Assembly (NCBI RefSeq): GCF_002749615.1
Contig: NZ_CP024201.1
Location: forward strand, 3,577,001 to 3,641,000
From: Caulobacter mirabilis
GTDB taxonomy: Bacteria; Pseudomonadota; Alphaproteobacteria; Caulobacterales; Caulobacteraceae
DNA length: 64,000 nt
Direction: 5' to 3'
Positions 1-6,863 of this stretch are shown one piece after another. The translations under genes and the position numbers were made by a program. Position 1 is the stretch's first letter, and each line of letters starts with the position of its first letter. The notes under the pieces were generated by a model. It worked only from the letters and a program-made list of their open reading frames with translations. It searched no databases and had not been told where the DNA came from.

Positions 1-4
1 CCAA

Positions 5-87
5 GGGACATGCTCCCGCAGGGTGCGTGTCCCCGTACTGTAGGCCCGACATGGGGACACGCACCGGCTCCGCCGGGGCATGTCCCC
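5..87. repeat. Palindromic intergenic repeat, family A copy 1
   Basis: The element is an imperfect inverted repeat. The left arm begins GGGACATGCTCCC and ends GGTGCGTGTCCCC. The right arm begins GGGGACACGCACC and ends GGGGCATGTCCCC. A second copy with the same arm sequences lies at 45454-45532, after the sulfatase gene. It sits just past the 3' end of ohrR and could fold into a long hairpin. No coding capacity or transposase is attached to it. Confidence 0.8.
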
Positions 88-94
88 GTCCATT

Positions 95-550
95 CTACAG
101 CCGCACCCCGGCCAGGAGCGCCTCCAACCCCGCCTTCAGCGCGAGCGCCGACGCCGGTTCCAGGTGCAGGTCCTCCGCCAGGCGGAACGGGATCGGCTCG
201 GCCTGCGCCTTCAGCGCCCGCCCAGCCGCTGTCAACGAAATCACCACCACTCGCTCGTCCTCGTCGGATCGCCGCCGCGCCACCAAGCCGGCGGCTTCCA
301 ATCGCTTGAGCAACGGGGTCAGCGTCCCCGAGTCCAGATGCAGCCGGCGGCCGATCTCGCCCAGCGAGACGCCGTCGTCCTCCCATAGCACCAGCATGAC
401 CAGGTACTGCGGATAGGTCAGGCCCAGCGGCTTGAGGTGCGGGCGATAGGCCTTCTGGATCGCGTTGGCGGCCGCATAGACCGGAAAACACAGCTGCGAC
501 GACAGCTTCAGCGCGTCGCGGGGCTCAGGAAAGGCGGGGGCCTGGGACAT
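95..550 (-). CDS. ohrR: OhrR-type MarR family peroxide-sensing repressor
   Basis: This is a winged-helix MarR protein of 151 residues. A conserved early cysteine (about Cys21, in QLCFPVYAA) is in the place of the reactive OhrR cysteine, followed by the family motif [16 protein letters not shown] and the wing [12 protein letters not shown]. In the family, oxidation of this cysteine by organic peroxide releases DNA. It is divergent from the ohr gene, and the gap holds two overlapping palindromes suited to an OhrR dimer. I chose the ATG of MSQAPAF; an in-frame upstream start would run into the operator. A paralog is at 21367-21810. Confidence 0.92.
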   Translation of the reverse strand: MSQAPAFPEPRDALKLSSQLCFPVYAAANAIQKAYRPHLKPLGLTYPQYLVMLVLWEDDGVSLGEIGRRLHLDSGTLTPLLKRLEAAGLVARRRSDEDERVVVISLTAAGRALKAQAEPIPFRLAEDLHLEPASALALKAGLEALLAGVRL

Positions 551-595
551 GATCCGCAGATAATGCGGCGAGTCCCCATTGCAAACTTGAAAATC

Positions 596-619
596 GTACA
601 CAATTTAATTGTGCACAAT
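596..619. promoter_or_regulatory. Probable OhrR operator between ohrR and ohr
   Basis: Two overlapping palindromes are visible. CACAATT-T-AATTGTG (599-613) is a perfect 7+1+7 inverted repeat that extends to 596-616 with one mismatch. ATTGTGCACAAT (608-619) is a perfect 12-bp palindrome. Both are AT-rich in a GC-rich genome and lie 19-42 bp before the ohr start. OhrR operators in other bacteria are AT-rich inverted repeats of this kind, so repressor binding here is a strong inference. Confidence 0.8.
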
Positions 620-637
620 ATTTCTTGGAGAAACACC

Positions 638-1057
638 ATGGCCACCCTCTACACCGCCACCGCCACCGCCTCGGGCGGCCGCGACGGCTCCGCCCGCAGC
701 GACGACGGCGTCCTGGACGTCGCCCTGTCCACGCCCAAGAGCCTGGGCGGGGCCGGCAAGGCGGGGGCCACCAACCCCGAGCAGCTGTTCGCCGCCGGCT
801 ACGCCGCCTGCTTCGACAGCGCCCTTCGCTTCGTCGCCCGCAGCCAGGGCGTGACGATCACCGAGAGCGCGGTAACCGCCCGGGTGGGGATCGGCCCGAA
901 CGGTCAGGGCGGCTTCGGCCTGGAAGCGGCCCTGGACGTCAGCCTGCCCGGCCTGGATCGGGACGCCGCCGAGAAGCTGGTCGCGACGGCCCACCAGGTC
1001 TGCCCCTACTCCAACGCCACCCGCGGCAACATCGAGGTGACGCTGACCGTCATCTGA
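638..1057 (+). CDS. ohr: Organic hydroperoxide resistance protein Ohr
   Basis: Ohr is a thiol peroxidase that reduces organic and lipid hydroperoxides in the cytoplasm, with lipoylated proteins as the usual reductant. The 139-residue length is typical. Both catalytic cysteines are present: about Cys58 in [12 protein letters not shown] and about Cys122 in [12 protein letters not shown]. The conserved start [14 protein letters not shown](R)DG and the [11 protein letters not shown] segment are intact. The ATG follows a good ribosome site (TTGGAGAAAC). The gene is divergent from its regulator ohrR and is expected to be induced by organic peroxides. Confidence 0.97.
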   Translation: MATLYTATATASGGRDGSARSDDGVLDVALSTPKSLGGAGKAGATNPEQLFAAGYAACFDSALRFVARSQGVTITESAVTARVGIGPNGQGGFGLEAALDVSLPGLDRDAAEKLVATAHQVCPYSNATRGNIEVTLTVI

Positions 1058-1087
1058 CGCCTTGGCCCGCAAGGGCTCAGCGACTAC

Positions 1088-1120
1088 TCCTCCCGTGTGG
1101 GCCTTCGCTCCACGGGAGGA
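1088..1120 (+). promoter_or_regulatory. Hairpin containing the ribosome site of the next gene
   Basis: TCCTCCCGTG (1088-1097) and CACGGGAGGA (1111-1120) form a perfect 10-bp stem with a 13-nt loop. The right arm contains the GGGAGGA ribosome site for the TTG start at 1128, and the stem is followed by TTTGCGTTT. It may work as the ohr terminator, as a lid on translation of the next gene, or both. Confidence 0.6.
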
Positions 1121-1127
1121 TTTGCGT

Positions 1128-2003
1128 TTGCCGAACCTGCTCGTCTTCGGCTTCGGATACACCGGCCAGGCCATGGCCCAGCGCATGCAGGCCGAAGGCT
1201 GGAATGTCTGGGCGGCGGTCCGTTCGGCCGAGTCGGCGACCCTGGCCCGCGCCCAGGGCGTGACCCCGATCGACGCCGCCGACCACGCCGCCCTGGTCGC
1301 CGCCCCGACCATGGCCGCGATGCTGGTCACCGCCCCGCCGGACGAGCGCGGCTGCCCCGGCCTCAACGCGCTTGTCCCGGCGATCGCCCAGGCCGGCGCC
1401 TTTCCGGACTGGATCGGCTATCTCTCCACGACCGGCGTCTACGGCGACCGCGAGGGCGGCTGGGTGTTCGAGGACAGCCCGCTGCGCGCCCGCTCGCCCG
1501 AGGCCGCCCGCCGCGTCGCCGCCGAGCGCGACTGGCTGGAGGTCGGTCGCGGCATGGGCCTGACGGTCCAGATCTTCCGCCTGCCCGGCATCTATGGACC
1601 GGGCCGCTCGACCTTCGACCGCCTGCGCGAGGGCCGCGCCCGCAACCTGATCAAGCCGGGCCAGGTGTTCAGCCGCATCCATGTCGACGACATCGTCAGC
1701 GGCCTTTTCGCCTCGGTCGCCCGGCCGCACGCCGGCCGCGCCTACAACCTGGTCGACGACGATCCGGCTCCGCCACACGTGCTGAACGCCTTCGCCGCGG
1801 AGATGATGGGCCAGATCGCCCCGGCCCTCATTCCCTACGACGAGACCGCCCTGCCCCTGGCCGCCGTCCGCTTCTGGTCCGAGAACAAGCGCGTCTCCAA
1901 CGCCCGCGCCAAGGCCGAACTCGGCTGGCGGCTGCGCTATCCGACCTGGCGTGAAGGCCTGACCGCGATCTACGCTGCCGAAAACAAGGGGAGCGAGGCA
2001 TGA
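1128..2003 (+). CDS. NAD(P)-binding SDR-family epimerase-like protein
   Basis: This is a protein of about 291 residues of the atypical extended SDR type (YeeZ-like). The N-terminal Rossmann motif is VFGFGYTGQAMA. A YLSTTGVYGDREGGW segment stands where the catalytic region lies in epimerases, followed by LPGIYGPGRSTFDRLREG and a FSRIHVDDI segment. The usual YxxxK pair is not obvious, so the substrate and even catalysis are uncertain. I chose TTG because a strong GGGAGGA lies 7 bases upstream; a TTG at 1062 would add a non-conserved extension. The 3' end overlaps the next gene by ATGA, so the two are translationally coupled. Confidence 0.8.
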   Translation: MPNLLVFGFGYTGQAMAQRMQAEGWNVWAAVRSAESATLARAQGVTPIDAADHAALVAAPTMAAMLVTAPPDERGCPGLNALVPAIAQAGAFPDWIGYLSTTGVYGDREGGWVFEDSPLRARSPEAARRVAAERDWLEVGRGMGLTVQIFRLPGIYGPGRSTFDRLREGRARNLIKPGQVFSRIHVDDIVSGLFASVARPHAGRAYNLVDDDPAPPHVLNAFAAEMMGQIAPALIPYDETALPLAAVRFWSENKRVSNARAKAELGWRLRYPTWREGLTAIYAAENKGSEA

Positions 2004-2854
2004 CGAAAGCCCTGGTGCTGGGCGGCGGCGGCCCGGTCGGGATCGCCTGGGAGACCGGCCTGGTCGCGGGACTGGCCGACGCCGGGGTCGCGGTCCATCA
2101 CGCCGACTTCATCCTGGGCACCTCGGCGGGCTCGGTGGTCGGCAGCCAGCTGGCCGTCGGGCGCACGCCGGCGGAGGTCCTGGACGGCGAGTTCGCCTAC
2201 GCCGAAAAGGCCAAGGAAGCCGAGGCCGGACGCCAGGGTCCGCCGCCGGACCTGTCGTTCCTGATGGATGTCCTGTCCCGCCGCACGCCGGGCCAGGCGA
2301 TGCCGCAGGCCCTGATGGCCGAGCTGGGCGCCAAGGCCCTCGCCGCCGAGACGGTCAGCGAGGCGGTGTTTCTGTCCGGCTTCCCGATCCCCGAGGCTCC
2401 ATGGCCGGAACGGTTCGCCTGCACCGCCATCGACGCGGAGACCGGCGAGTTTCTGCTGTGGAACAAGGACACGGCCGCGCCACTGCGTCTGGCGGTGCCC
2501 TCGTCCTGCGCGGTGCCCACGATCTTCCCGCCGGTCACCATCGACGGCCGCCGCTACATCGACGGCGGCATGCGCTCGGGCACGAACGCCGACATGGCGC
2601 GGGACCACGGCAAGGTGGTCATCGTCGCCGTCGTCCCGCCGATGATGGCGGCGATCATGCAGCCGGGCCTGGACCGCGAGATGGCCGTCATCCGCGATCA
2701 CGGCGGCGAGGCCCTGCTGATCACGCCCGACGCCGCCTGCGGCGCGGCCTTCGGCGGCAACCTGATGGACAACGGCAACCGCGAGGCCATCGCCCGCGCG
2801 GGCTTCGCCCAGGGCCGGGCCGAAGCGGCGCGGGTGGGGGCGTTCTGGGGGTAG
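2000..2854 (+). CDS. Patatin-like phospholipase family protein
   Basis: This is a 284-residue patatin-fold serine hydrolase. The oxyanion loop GGGGPVG is at residues 8-14, the nucleophile Ser42 is in GTSAG, and the catalytic Asp is at about 188 in the DGG motif. Members cleave acyl esters of lipids; the exact substrate cannot be read from sequence. No signal peptide is visible, which suggests a cytoplasmic or inner-membrane-facing enzyme. It overlaps the SDR gene by 4 bp and probably shares its transcript. Confidence 0.88.
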   Translation: MTKALVLGGGGPVGIAWETGLVAGLADAGVAVHHADFILGTSAGSVVGSQLAVGRTPAEVLDGEFAYAEKAKEAEAGRQGPPPDLSFLMDVLSRRTPGQAMPQALMAELGAKALAAETVSEAVFLSGFPIPEAPWPERFACTAIDAETGEFLLWNKDTAAPLRLAVPSSCAVPTIFPPVTIDGRRYIDGGMRSGTNADMARDHGKVVIVAVVPPMMAAIMQPGLDREMAVIRDHGGEALLITPDAACGAAFGGNLMDNGNREAIARAGFAQGRAEAARVGAFWG

Positions 2855-2866
2855 CATCGTGCGTGC

Positions 2867-2980
2867 GTCCTTCGAGACGCTCGCTTGAAGCTCGCTCCTC
2901 AGGATGACGCATTCAGTAGAACGCCGCCCACCTTCGTCATGGTGAGGAGCCGGCCCTCAGGCCGGCGTCTCGAACCACGC
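2867..2980. repeat. Palindromic intergenic repeat, family B copy 1
   Basis: The element opens with TTCGAGACGC and closes with GCGTCTCGAA. Inner arms are CTCGCTCCTCAGGATGACG and CGTCATGGTGAGGAGC. A very similar copy is at 49146-49258. It separates two convergent genes (the patatin and ABHD10-like genes) and can fold into a long stem that may help end transcription from both sides. Confidence 0.8.
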
Positions 2981-2990
2981 AGCGCGCCCC

Positions 2991-3737
2991 CTACCCCGCC
3001 TCCTCCACCGCCGCGATCAGCCGGGCGATGTCCTGGGGTCGGCTCAGGCGGTGGTCGCCGTCCTTGATCAGGGTGAAGACCACGTCCTCGCTCTTGATCG
3101 CATTGGCCAGCTCCAGGGCGTGGGTCCAAGGAACGTCAGGATCCTCGCGGCCCTGCAGGATGCGCACGGGAACCGCGATCGGCACGGGCTCGCCCAGGAT
3201 CGACCAGCGGGCGCCGTCCTCCAGCAGCGCCGCGGTGATCGGATAGCCGCCCTCGTCGTAGAGCGACGGCCGGATCCACTCCCCGTCCCGGGCCAGGGCC
3301 TCGAAGGCTTCCGGCGGAAACCCGGGCTTCATCAGCTTCTCGGTGAAATCGGCGGCCGGGGCGATCATCACCACCGCGTGCAGCCGCTCGGGGATGGCCG
3401 CGGCGACCAGGCAGCTGATCCAGCCGCCCATCGAGGAGCCGACCAGCACCAGCGGCCCTTCGGTCAGCGCCGCGATGGCCGCCAGGCTGTCCTCGCGCCA
3501 GCGGCTGATCGTGCCTTGGCGGAACGCGCCGCTCGACTCGCCATGGCCCAGGTAGTCGAAGCGCAGGAAGGCGCGGTCGTTGGCCAGGGCCCAGTCGGCC
3601 AGGGCCTGGGCCTTGGTTCCGGCCATGTCGGACATGAAGCCGCCCAGCCAGACCACCGTCGGACCCCGCCCCTCGACGCGGCGCCAGGCCAATCGTTCGC
3701 CGTCGCCCCGGTCCAGATATCCCGCCGTCTCCGTCAT
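2991..3737 (-). CDS. Alpha/beta hydrolase, ABHD10-like
   Basis: This 248-residue alpha/beta hydrolase has nucleophile Ser102 in GSSMGG, an acid residue in GREDPDVPW and the catalytic His in DGDHRLS. The block GTKAQALADWA...FLRFDYLGHGESSG closely resembles mammalian ABHD10, a depalmitoylase and acyl-glucuronide esterase, so thioester or ester cleavage is likely; the bacterial substrate is unknown. No signal peptide is seen. I chose the ATG of MTETAGY; 17 further in-frame codons upstream are not conserved in character. The gene is divergent from the GT4 gene with only about 55 bases between them. Confidence 0.85.
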   Translation of the reverse strand: MTETAGYLDRGDGERLAWRRVEGRGPTVVWLGGFMSDMAGTKAQALADWALANDRAFLRFDYLGHGESSGAFRQGTISRWREDSLAAIAALTEGPLVLVGSSMGGWISCLVAAAIPERLHAVVMIAPAADFTEKLMKPGFPPEAFEALARDGEWIRPSLYDEGGYPITAALLEDGARWSILGEPVPIAVPVRILQGREDPDVPWTHALELANAIKSEDVVFTLIKDGDHRLSRPQDIARLIAAVEEAG

Positions 3738-3793
3738 GCCCGCTCCGCAAGGGTTGATCGCAAGCGCCATTTTACCGTGCCTCGACACAGGCT

Positions 3794-4972
3794 ATGCAAG
3801 GCGCCGTGTCGATCCTTCCTCCCGATTTCACCCTGCTGCAGGTCACGCCGGAGCTCGAAACCGGCGGCGCCGAGCAGACGACCATCGACGTCGCCCACGC
3901 CGTGATCGCGGCGGGCGGCAAGGCGCTGGTCGCCGCCCGCGGCGGACGGATGGTCTCCCGGCTGGAGGAAGACGGCGGCCGCCTGGCGCAGATGCCGGTG
4001 CAGTCGAAGAATCCGCTGGTCATGCTCGGCAACGCCGCGCGCCTGGTCGACCTGATCCGGCGGGAGAGGGTCAGCATCGTCCACGCCCGCTCCCGCGCGC
4101 CGGCGTTCAGCGCGCTGTGGGCGGCTCACGCCACCAAGACGCCGTTCGTCGCGACCTACCACGGCATCTACAAGGCCAATAACGGCCTCAAGCGCTGGTA
4201 CAACGCGATCATGACCAAGGGCGATCTCGTCATCGCCAATTCCGAATACACTCGCGACCACATCCTGGCCGAGCACGCCATCGATCCGGAGCGTGTGGTC
4301 ACCATCCCGCGCGGCGTCGACCTGAGCCGGTTCGATCCGCGCGTGGTGGCGCCGGCCCGCGTCGAGGCGCTGCGCGCCGCCTGGGGCCTGCCCGAGGGCG
4401 ACACGCGCACCGCCTTCCTGCTCGGCGGGCGGCTGTCCCCGATCAAAGGTCATCTGACCATCGTCGAGGCGGCCCGCCAGATGCGCCAGGCCGGGCGCGA
4501 GGACTTCGTCATCATCTTCGCCGGCGACGACCAGGGCCGCACCGAGTACCGCGAGGAGATTCTCGCGGCCATCGCGGCCGGCGGCCTGGACGACGCCGTG
4601 AAGGTGGTCGGCCATTGCGACGACATGCCGGCGGCCTTTCTGGCCTGCGACATCGCGCTGCTGCCGACCCTCAAGCCAGAGTCCTTCGGCCGCGCCGCCG
4701 TCGAGCCGCAGGTCATGGAACGCCCGGTGATCGTTTCCGGACACGGCGGCGCGGTCGAGACGGTGGTCGAAGGCGAGACCGGCTGGAAAATTCCGCCCGG
4801 CGACGCCGAGGCCTGGGCCAAGACGATGACCGAGGCGATCGACCTCGGCGGCGTCCGCAGGCGAGCCATGGGCCAATTCGCCGCCTCTCGCGCGAGACGG
4901 CTTTATTCCGTCGACGCCATGTGCGAGGCCACCCTTCAGGTCTATGCGCGTGTTCTGGGGGGGCGGCGTTGA
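3794..4972 (+). CDS. GT4-family glycosyltransferase
   Basis: The protein has 392 residues and two Rossmann domains of the GT-B fold. The N-terminal acceptor domain carries the glycine-rich ETGGAEQTT loop. The C-terminal domain holds the donor-site E-x7-E motif (ESFGRAAVE, from about Glu296) and GHGGAVETV. Family 4 enzymes are retaining transferases that use nucleotide sugars to build LPS, capsule or glycolipids. A GTG at 3806 is an alternative start. The stop overlaps the TTG start of the GT9 gene, so the two transferases are probably made together for the same cell-surface glycan. Confidence 0.9.
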   Translation: MQGAVSILPPDFTLLQVTPELETGGAEQTTIDVAHAVIAAGGKALVAARGGRMVSRLEEDGGRLAQMPVQSKNPLVMLGNAARLVDLIRRERVSIVHARSRAPAFSALWAAHATKTPFVATYHGIYKANNGLKRWYNAIMTKGDLVIANSEYTRDHILAEHAIDPERVVTIPRGVDLSRFDPRVVAPARVEALRAAWGLPEGDTRTAFLLGGRLSPIKGHLTIVEAARQMRQAGREDFVIIFAGDDQGRTEYREEILAAIAAGGLDDAVKVVGHCDDMPAAFLACDIALLPTLKPESFGRAAVEPQVMERPVIVSGHGGAVETVVEGETGWKIPPGDAEAWAKTMTEAIDLGGVRRRAMGQFAASRARRLYSVDAMCEATLQVYARVLGGRR

Positions 4973-5940
4973 CGGGAGAGGTCAAGCAGGTCCTGGTCAT
5001 CCAGGCGGGCGGCATCGCCGAGTTCGTCCTGTCGCTGGCGGCGATGAAACGCATCCGGCTGGCGCATCCCCGCGCGCGCGTCACTCTGCTCACGGTTCCG
5101 CAGTTCGAGGGTCTGGCCAAGGCCAGTCCCTACTTCAACACCGTCTGGACCACCGCCCGGCCGACGACGCCGGGCGACTGGATGGCGCTGCGCGGCCAGA
5201 TCAAGCGCGGTCGCTTCGACCGGGTCTACGACCTGGAAAGCTCCGGCTGGAGCAAGTTCCTGTTCCATCTGCTGCGCCCCTTCCCGCCGGTGTGGTCCGG
5301 CGCGGCGGTCGGCGCGCGGCTGCGGCACCGCAATCCGCGACGCGACGAAATGCACACGCTGGAGCGTCAGGCCGAGCAGCTGCAGGCCGCCGGCATCTGG
5401 CCTGACGCGCCGACGGCGCCGGGCGACGCGCCCGCCCCGGACCTGAGCTGGATCCTGCGCCGCGCCCCGGATGCTCGGCCCGTGCCCGGCGCCGCCGCGC
5501 CGCGACCGTTCGTGCTGATGGTGCCGGGCGGGGTGGAGAACACCCCCGAGAAGCGCTGGCCGGTCGAGGCCTATGGCCGGCTCGGCGCCGTGCTGCGCGC
5601 CCGCGGCTACGACATCGTCGTCATCGGCGGCCCACACGAGAGCGCCCTGGCCCGCACCATCCAGAAGCTGGCCGGCAACGCCCGTGACCTGACCGGACGT
5701 ACGGACTTCGCCCAGATCGCCGTGCTCGGCGTCCGCGCCGCCCTGGCCATCGGCAACAACACCGGTCCGATGCACCTGATCGCCGCGGCCGGCGCGCCGA
5801 CGATCACCCTGGTGCGCGATGACGGCGACGCCATGGTCACCGCGCCCCGCGGCCATGTCGCGGTCCTGCAGGCGCCGTCCCTGGTCGATCTGTCGGTCGA
5901 GACGGTGGCGACGGCGGCGAACGCCCTGTTGCCGCGCTGA
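4969..5940 (+). CDS. GT9-family (heptosyltransferase-like) glycosyltransferase
   Basis: This 323-residue inverting GT-B transferase belongs to the LPS heptosyltransferase family. The N-terminus reads VLVIQAGGIAEFVLSLAAMKRIR. The C-terminal donor site is visible as the MVPGGVENTPEKRWPVEAYGRL, DLTGRTDFAQIAVL and NNTGPMHLIAAAGAPTI blocks. In the usual family motif the first loop is GxxGD; here it is GGIAE, so the acceptor may differ from Kdo-linked heptose. TTG overlaps the preceding stop as TTGA after a run of eight G (ribosome site). Acts at the cytoplasmic face of the inner membrane, probably in LPS core or glycolipid assembly with the GT4 partner. Confidence 0.88.
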   Translation: MTGEVKQVLVIQAGGIAEFVLSLAAMKRIRLAHPRARVTLLTVPQFEGLAKASPYFNTVWTTARPTTPGDWMALRGQIKRGRFDRVYDLESSGWSKFLFHLLRPFPPVWSGAAVGARLRHRNPRRDEMHTLERQAEQLQAAGIWPDAPTAPGDAPAPDLSWILRRAPDARPVPGAAAPRPFVLMVPGGVENTPEKRWPVEAYGRLGAVLRARGYDIVVIGGPHESALARTIQKLAGNARDLTGRTDFAQIAVLGVRAALAIGNNTGPMHLIAAAGAPTITLVRDDGDAMVTAPRGHVAVLQAPSLVDLSVETVATAANALLPR

Positions 5941-6081
5941 CGCTCCGCCCGCGATCTTTGCCGTCGAGGCCCCGGCGCCGCTTGATTGGAACGGGCCTCG
6001 CGGTCATATATCGAAGGTCCGACGCGGAACGCCCTTGCGAACCGCGCCTTTCGTGTAAGCCTACCCTCTGAAACAGTTACC

Positions 6082-6096
6082 GGAGCTCCGCCTATT
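6082..6096 (+). promoter_or_regulatory. infC ribosome site with probable AUU start
   Basis: GGAG (6082-6085) stands 8 bases before an in-frame ATT (6094-6096). The codons that follow read [14 protein letters not shown], which matches the N-terminus of alphaproteobacterial IF3. The next standard starts, GTG 6121 and ATG 6139, would remove conserved residues and have no comparable ribosome site. Confidence 0.75.
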
Positions 6097-6627
6097 CGCC
6101 GTCCCAACAATACGCCGCCCGTGAAAGACGGGCCGCGCATGAACGAAGACATTCGCGTCCCCCGCGTTCTTCTGATCGATCAGAATGGCGAGAAGCAGGG
6201 CGAGATGCCGATCAGCGCCGCCCTCGAAGCGGCGGAAGAGGCCGGCCTCGACCTCGTGGAAATCGTTCCCAACGCGACTCCGCCCGTCTGCAAGATCCTG
6301 GACTACGGCAAGTTCAAGTTCCAGGAGCAGAAGAAGAAGAACGAGGCCCGCAAGCGGCAAAAGGTGGTCGAGCTCAAGGAAATCAAGCTCCGACCGAACA
6401 TCGACACCCACGACTACGACGTCAAAGCCAAGGCGATGACGCGCTTCTTCGAGGAAGGCGACAAGGTGAAGGTCACCCTGCGCTTCCGCGGTCGTGAGAT
6501 GGCGCACCCGGAGCTGGGCATGAAGCTGCTCCAGAAGGTCAAGGCCGACTTCGACGAAGTGGCCAAGGTCGAGTACGAGCCGCGCATGGAAGGCCGGCAG
6601 ATGATCATGATCCTGGCCCCGCGCTAG
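6094..6627 (+). CDS. infC: Translation initiation factor IF-3
   Basis: IF3 keeps the 30S subunit apart from 50S and proofreads start-codon choice. The N-terminal domain covers about residues 14-84 (INEDIR-like [13 protein letters not shown], then [24 protein letters not shown] linker) and the C-terminal domain about 90-176 ([35 protein letters not shown]). With AUU the protein is 177 residues. A rare start allows autoregulation in E. coli: surplus IF3 rejects AUU on its own mRNA. Here the gene stands alone on its transcript, closed by a strong terminator; rpmI-rplT lie 6 kb away. Confidence 0.96.
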   Translation: MRRPNNTPPVKDGPRMNEDIRVPRVLLIDQNGEKQGEMPISAALEAAEEAGLDLVEIVPNATPPVCKILDYGKFKFQEQKKKNEARKRQKVVELKEIKLRPNIDTHDYDVKAKAMTRFFEEGDKVKVTLRFRGREMAHPELGMKLLQKVKADFDEVAKVEYEPRMEGRQMIMILAPR

Positions 6628-6650
6628 GCTTCAGGCGATCGCCAGACCAG

Positions 6651-6682
6651 ACGCCCCGGCCCCCAGCCGGGGCGTTTCGCGT
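6651..6682 (+). terminator. Rho-independent terminator of infC
   Basis: ACGCCCCGGC (6651-6660) and GCCGGGGCGT (6666-6675) make a perfect 10-bp stem with a 5-nt loop, followed by TTCGCGTTTCGCC. It lies 24 bases after the infC stop. Confidence 0.88.
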
Positions 6683-6700
6683 TTCGCCATCGGAAGCTGA

Positions 6701-6817
6701 AGCCCCTGCCCTGCGACGCTCAAGGGCGAGGATCACTGGGTTTCCCGCGGCGAGACCCGCCTGCAGATGCTTCGGTCGACGGTCGCCTTCCTCGAGAAAC
6801 ACAACCCGCCCGACTGA
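6701..6817 (+). pseudogene. Stranded C-terminal tail of an S9-family peptidase gene
   Basis: An open frame from just after a TGA (6698) to a TGA (6815-6817) encodes ATLKGEDHWVSRGETRL, then about 10 further residues and AFLEKHNPPD. It aligns with the last 35 residues of the intact S9 peptidase at 8147-10075, which read VTLEGEDHNLSKAVTRQ...AFLLKHNPPD, and it keeps the catalytic-histidine segment GEDH. It has no start codon or upstream domain: infC ends 73 bases before it. This is a remnant of a deleted or recombined paralog, not a gene. Confidence 0.85.
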
Positions 6818-6863
6818 ACCGCGTTTGCCCAGCGGCGCCGGACGGTCTACAGGCTCGCTCCTC

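Noticed and set aside
605..1366. A 253-codon - strand frame over ohr
   Set aside because: It is antisense to a clear Ohr gene and its operator, and has no recognisable domain or ribosome site.
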